The position numbers and the translations under genes are program-made. From contig NC_135566.1 in NCBI RefSeq assembly GCF_964340395.1, positions 6,865,001 to 6,925,000 of the forward strand: 60,000 nt of DNA, in the 5' to 3' direction. Under the pieces are notes generated by a model. That model ran no database searches. It worked only from the letters and a program-made list of their open reading frames with translations, and was not told where the DNA came from. This document shows, one piece after another, positions 25,469 to 60,000 of this stretch. The DNA is from Glandiceps talaboti. Lineage: Eukaryota > Hemichordata > Enteropneusta > Spengelidae. Each line of letters begins with the position of its first letter. Positions within the stretch are counted from its first letter, which is position 1.

Positions 25469-26689
25469 GTGAAATGGAACTGTAAACCTTGAAATTTTCG
25501 CTAAATTTTATTTTCACTTATTTCACTGGACAACAGAAATGTGAAAATAAGTAGTGACTAAACTGCCCTGTCGTACATGAACACAATATACCAGTCTGGT
25601 AATTAGTAATATTTGGTCTCTGAGACTAGCGGAAGACTGTAAAACCACAAACAGTTTCTAGTGGTGAAAATATCACAGGTTTACAGCATCTGATATGGTG
25701 GTGTGACACGTCGTATCTTAAACTATTTTTACATCAAAATAGATCAGTATGAAAATGGAATCGCTTTCACTTACAAATTCTGTCATGCAACTGCGGGAAC
25801 TTAGAGAAGATTTCTTTCAATATAAATCAGTACATTTTGCTTCAAAAAGTGAGATGGCTATAATTTACCCAGTAGTCAAGATATTTCTTGTCAAGTCAAG
25901 TCAAAATGTGGAAATTTTCTCTCTGTTAATAGTCAAAATCAAAATCCGATTTCAAAATGAAACAAAAATCAACTATCATTTTTCTAATTGTCAGTTTTAA
26001 GTATATCATTGTCACAAATCATGTGAAATTGTATCTATTGTCCTATATTACACGTCTGTATATTTCCTGTATATCAGGTAACCTCTTTCCTGAATTTAGT
26101 TTATTTCATGCATTGGGATAACAAACTCTGTAAAAAAAAGTGATTCATTAATTATCCCATTTTTTGACATAATACAAGTAATTTGATGAGTTACCAATAT
26201 TTACAGGCTTTATATATTGCTTGAATTTTGAAAAGTAAACAGTCTTTGATGCATTCCACATTTGGATTAAAAAATACTTCAATTTCACAAATCCTGTCGA
26301 CTTCTCTGAAAATCTGAACATAATTTTACATGTTTCCTGCAGTGGTTACCATGATGAAGAGGGTAATCACAATGCCAATTTTTGCTGTCAGAAACGATGA
26401 CATAAACTTCGCTTTGTAAACATTTGCTTTTTTTGAACTGTAGAGGGCGTCCTTCCTAGAGGGCGTCCTTCCTAGCTGCCTTATTTGTATGCATTCAGAT
26501 GTAGTCTGTGCATTGTACAAGACGTGAACAATTTACTGTACACCAAGAATGTCACGCTTACTGTGAATTATAAATATTTTAACAATTTAACTACAGATTT
26601 AAACTTTTATTGTAACATTGTGCTATTATTAAAACATTTTAAAAGTTTACAAAGCCGATGGTAGTATTATCATTTTGATATGCCCATGC

Positions 26690-27035
26690 ACATACATACA
26701 TACATTCCATCACAGTAGTGAAAATTATGAAATAACCACAATAGAACAGAATACCGAATACACGCCCCACACACACACACAGACAGACAGACAGACAGAC
26801 AGACATACATACACACACACACACACGCACGCACGCACGCATGCATGCATGCATGCATGCATACATACATACATACATACATACATACATACATACATAC
26901 ATACATACATACATACATACATACATACATACAATGAACATACATACATTCTACACAATTCAAATTGTGAAATAACGAGGAGACCCCACACACACACACA
27001 CTACATAATGGAAATTATGAAATAACCACAAAGAG
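26690..27035. repeat. composite microsatellite with interspersed AAATTATGAAATAACC units
   Basis: Arrays of CA, GACA, GCAC/GCAT and ACAT (26768-26934) and a CA tract (26987-27000) alternate with three copies of a non-simple unit resembling AAATTATGAAATAACCACA (26718, 26960, 27012). Confidence 0.9.
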
Positions 27036-30000
27036 AAGGGAATAGTACTTTGTAAAACCTTGTAGAATGAGATGGCTTTTATTGACATAGGGTTGATCTC
27101 CATACAGTAGCTGTACAAAATATATAGGAAGAGAAATAAACCTTGAAAGTCTGTGGATTCTTCCAATTCCTGCGAGTCAAAAAGTTAAAGCTATCAAGTT
27201 TTGGACTCAGTCCATGGAACTTTTCCATTTGTTGTATTTTCAAAGACAGTGAAATGCTACAGAGAGGTGTTCAGTTATAAACAAATCAATAAGTACTACT
27301 GGCCATAAAGAGAGAGCAATATGCAGCCTATTATGATCTTGTTTACCTCGTCAATAAAGAGCAAAAAAAAAAATGATCAACTTATATTTCATGCAAACCT
27401 GAAGTTTTATACATTCCGTGGCATGAAAAGAGAATCATATACATTACTACATACTGAAGTGCCTTCAAATCAACAGTGAATGAAATTTCATAAAATGTTC
27501 TTATAAATAGCGCCCTCTAGCAGTTAATCTTGCAGTGACATCCTTTTCATGCAAAAATAAATTGTCACTCAGTTGTATTGTAAGGGACAGATAGTATTGC
27601 CTTCCGATTCTCATGAAGGGCATACATTAAATTTGCTGGTCTGAGGTAGAAGACAGTTTTTACCAGCTATGCCACTATAATTTGAATCATAAGAGAACCT
27701 TGCATTTTATTTCTATAAATTTGATTTCAACATGATTTCTGAAACATGGCCAATTCATTCAAGAGATTTCAATTTGTAATCATACGAAAAATCAACTTCA
27801 CTTTCTACCTTCTCGATTGTTATTTTATCGTGCTTGCAAACTTTGACATCAAATTGCGCCACATTTTTTACATCTAGACAGCAAAATAAAGATAGATCGT
27901 ACTAGCCTAAGTATGACAATGTGAGGGCGCTGTTCGTATTTCACTTCAGATTGGTTTACTCTCCTCAATCTACAGATATCGTAAAAGTCATTGTGTAAGA
28001 TTTGATATCGTAGATACACTATAAAGTCATACTAGTATTAGCCTCTTACAAAGAAAGTTAAAGGCAGTGAGGGGGCTTACAACTTTTAAAACCCACTTCA
28101 AGTAAACTTTTGTTCTTAACATCAAGATTAAATGATATGTGGAGAGGGAGCCATCTTATGAATCGGCAGGGGCCTATTATACTTGAATGACTAATAATTG
28201 AAAATCTAGCAAATTTTTTGCATAGTGGCTACTTTTTCTGTAATGTCTTCCCATCATGGCCAGAGTGATGGTAGGTAAACACAGTGTGTGTTGTGTACCA
28301 CCGAATGGCAGTATTTTTGTGCACATTTTGAATATCTTACTACAGAACTGGAAAGTAAATAATTCCCTAAAAATTCTTAGTAAATCTGAGAACTTGATGA
28401 GTAATTTCTCCTTCTGGAAGGGATATGCTGCCCTCACATGGTGCATAAAGTGAAAAAAAATACAAAAAATTGGCCAGAATCAATATTTTTACAAACAGTT
28501 TTAAAATGAATACAAAATGGCCTTTCAGGTTTGATTCTCAGCATCAAGAAGAAGGTGCCATACTATTCTGTTTAACTTGCTGTAAAAGTTTTGCATGAAC
28601 ACTGCTCTAGTTTATCCGGTGCCAACATCAATTACGATTTGGACGGGATGGGAAAGTTAAGAAAGTTGTGCAAACCTAAGAGTTGCGTTTTTGAGTTGTT
28701 GGTTCAAGAAACTGCAACACTTTCAAGTCAAATCTATGGTTACCAAAAGCAACAGAAACTACCAATCACCTGCTGACATGATCATGATAATAAATTTCAT
28801 TGGCTAAAAAAACTTGGAAGAATCTACAGACTATGAATAAATAAATACATGATGGCATTGATTGGCATGACTGCTCTGATTCATGATTGCACAAGTCAAC
28901 CTGTCCATTAAATCACTGAAAGTATTCTAACATTTGTAGTACCCTACTTCAAACTAGGATTCTTGTAATACCTACTACTGAGTTTTTTAATTCTACACTA
29001 CTCGAACCTGAATCTTTTTTTACCTTTTAGTCTCTCTCTATGTAAGAATTGTAAAAAGTCTACTACAGTATCTAAAACTATAAAAGTTGGACAAACACAC
29101 GGTCATTATAAACGACAGGCAGAATTTGGAATGCAAAGACGCATGTGACCATTGCAAAAATAAGGGATGGTTAAAAACTTAAAAACCTCTTGTATTTTTT
29201 TATAAGAAAGTAAAAAGAATTCTAACTAAAAAAATTCTACCAGAATGTGAAGTGCCCCTGCCCAGATATGTATGCTAGCCTGTTATGAGTGTGCAGTGCT
29301 GGTAGTACAGTGCATGGAATAGTGCAAATATTTCCAAAGCTCAAAATGGTATAGCATACTAATTATTCCACTGATTCCAATTTCAACCCAAATTCCTTCC
29401 CCAAAAAAATTCTCACTACAAATGTTTTTTTTCCTATTTCAAATAAAAAATATTTACAAAATGAGTTGGATAGCAGCTGTGCAGGCTTGTTTATCATCAT
29501 TCCCTAAGGAGCTGCATTTAATTAGATTTCGTCACCTGCAATTCAAATATAGACAGCCTTACCACCCCCTCTATGATATGGTACATTCCCAGGCTTCAGC
29601 CAATAACACTGGGGCATATCCCACTGGAATGCAGTGTCAGCCCAATCAAAATAGGGCCTAGTACACTGGAATGCAGCTGCAGTGGGTGGCAGGTCTATCT
29701 GGATGTGCACAACACAAAAATTGTCAGCCTATCCTGTGCAAAGGGCCGTACAGCGCCCTCACCGTCCGAACACCTCAAAACTGTACAAAATCCAGTAAAT
29801 ACATATGATATTCCGAATCTCCACTATTGTACAGTTTCATTTCTAAGTTGACACTCTCTTTCTCTCCCCCTGTGTCAACATTCATTGCTCCTATCTTAGT
29901 TTCAAAGCCTACGCATTTCAGCAAAACCATCCACGGCTTATTTCAGGTATATACAAAAAAATCGTCCAGTATGTAATTTAAGCATCGTCGAGTCCAAGGC

Positions 30001-30153
30001 TTGGCAGTTTCGATGTCCTCCAATAAATAAGTTAAACGTCTTAGATTTGCACTTTGTATAAATTGTGTTCATTTTAAGTTCAGCACCTGCAAGTACATAT
30101 CATACAGAGAGACACATGGGGTTGGTGTAGTACTGGCCGGTTCCCATAGTAAC

Positions 30154-59531
<29,378 letters not shown>

Positions 59532-60000
59532 TACAAACTTGAACGCCCGTCTAGCTGAATGCTGCACACACGCTCTGCAGCAGGCTTGACTTAACAAAGA
59601 AACATCTTGTTGTAGCGAACTAAATATACTTGAAACACGATAAGCAGATAGGGTAGAAGTGGGTGCAACCTCACGGCAACCTATGTCACGAACAAGTGGC
59701 CATAAAGGTGGAAAATTACGAAATATAGTCAAAGGCCAACTGAACTACTAGTGCCGAGCAGAGACAAAGCCTCTGTCGTAGTCTCGTGTGCTAACACGAG
59801 AGTTCAGCGAGATTACCTGGTGAAGGCCAGCCGGCAACTCTATCACGATTCAAGGAAGGTGAAGTTGGGTTAAGGTCACCTGTGAAGTAATCGAACACCC
59901 AGTCGTTTCTAAAGCAAAATAAACCAACTTGAACACTTGAAAGTTCATACAACACTGAACGAATGACGAGTTGAACCGATGTGTACCCGAAGTATCCAAT
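59532..60000 (-). promoter_or_regulatory. NLK 5' UTR and promoter-proximal region
   Basis: This is upstream of the NLK ATG on the minus strand. It is less AT-rich than the introns, with several CpGs. It has an in-frame stop at 59745-59747 and a small perfect palindrome, CTCGTGT-GCTA-ACACGAG, at 59782-59799. A CCAG|GTAATC at about 59816 could be a 5' UTR donor. No TATA box or transcription start can be fixed. Confidence 0.45.

Larger units (their letters stand above)
21399..30153. other. convergent intergenic interval with both 3' UTRs
   Basis: No conserved coding sequence is recognisable. The interval must contain the SH2B 3' UTR (left) and the NLK 3' UTR (right, minus strand). Possible minus-strand poly(A) signals are ATTAAA near 29516-29521 and AATAAA at 27706-27711 and 27078-27083. 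It also holds a G12 run (21826-21837), a fold-back element with 9-bp duplications (25084-25468), a composite microsatellite (26690-27035), and several AGGGCGC motifs (22474, 27509, 27923, 29752). Confidence 0.65.

Overview
This is animal (metazoan) nuclear DNA. It is AT-rich, carries GT-AG introns of 0.3 to 10 kb, and is dense in microsatellites, minisatellites and fold-back (MITE-like) elements. The two recognisable genes are bilaterian, and the intron and repeat style suggests an invertebrate, perhaps a marine deuterostome or lophotrochozoan. The species cannot be fixed from the window alone.

Layout. From 1 to 13787 no exon can be supported; this stretch is 5' flank or a long 5' intron of the next gene. 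From 13788 to 21398 (+ strand) lie the last six coding exons of an SH2B-family adaptor. They encode the C-terminal part of the PH domain, a proline-rich linker, a complete SH2 domain and the C-terminal Cbl-docking tyrosine motif. The six exons join in frame to 415 codons plus a stop. The N-terminal dimerization domain and the start of the PH domain were not found. From 21399 to 30153 is the interval between two convergent genes: both 3' UTRs, a fold-back element with a 9-bp target duplication, and several CTCF-like AGGGCGC motifs. From 30154 to 59531 (- strand) lies a complete ten-exon gene for Nemo-like kinase (NLK), 432 residues by my splice model. Every junction is GT-AG and every codon phase matches. 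The region above 59532 holds the NLK 5' UTR and promoter side.

How the genes relate. SH2B proteins are adaptors for receptor tyrosine kinases and JAKs. NLK is an atypical MAP-kinase-like Ser/Thr kinase acting in Wnt/TCF, Notch and TGF-beta signalling. They are tail-to-tail neighbours; nothing in the sequence suggests co-regulation.

Most of the window is repeat-rich intron. The notable structures are a perfect 45-bp palindrome in NLK intron 4, at least three copies of one fold-back family, two fold-back elements with 9-10 bp flanking duplications, a degenerate ~200-bp tandem array, an 88-bp higher-order minisatellite, and long microsatellites 30-50 nt downstream of two NLK splice donors. I found no gene cluster that looks like a new biological system. 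The least explained items are the palindrome, two coding-like open segments inside NLK introns, and an inverted duplication beside NLK exon 2.
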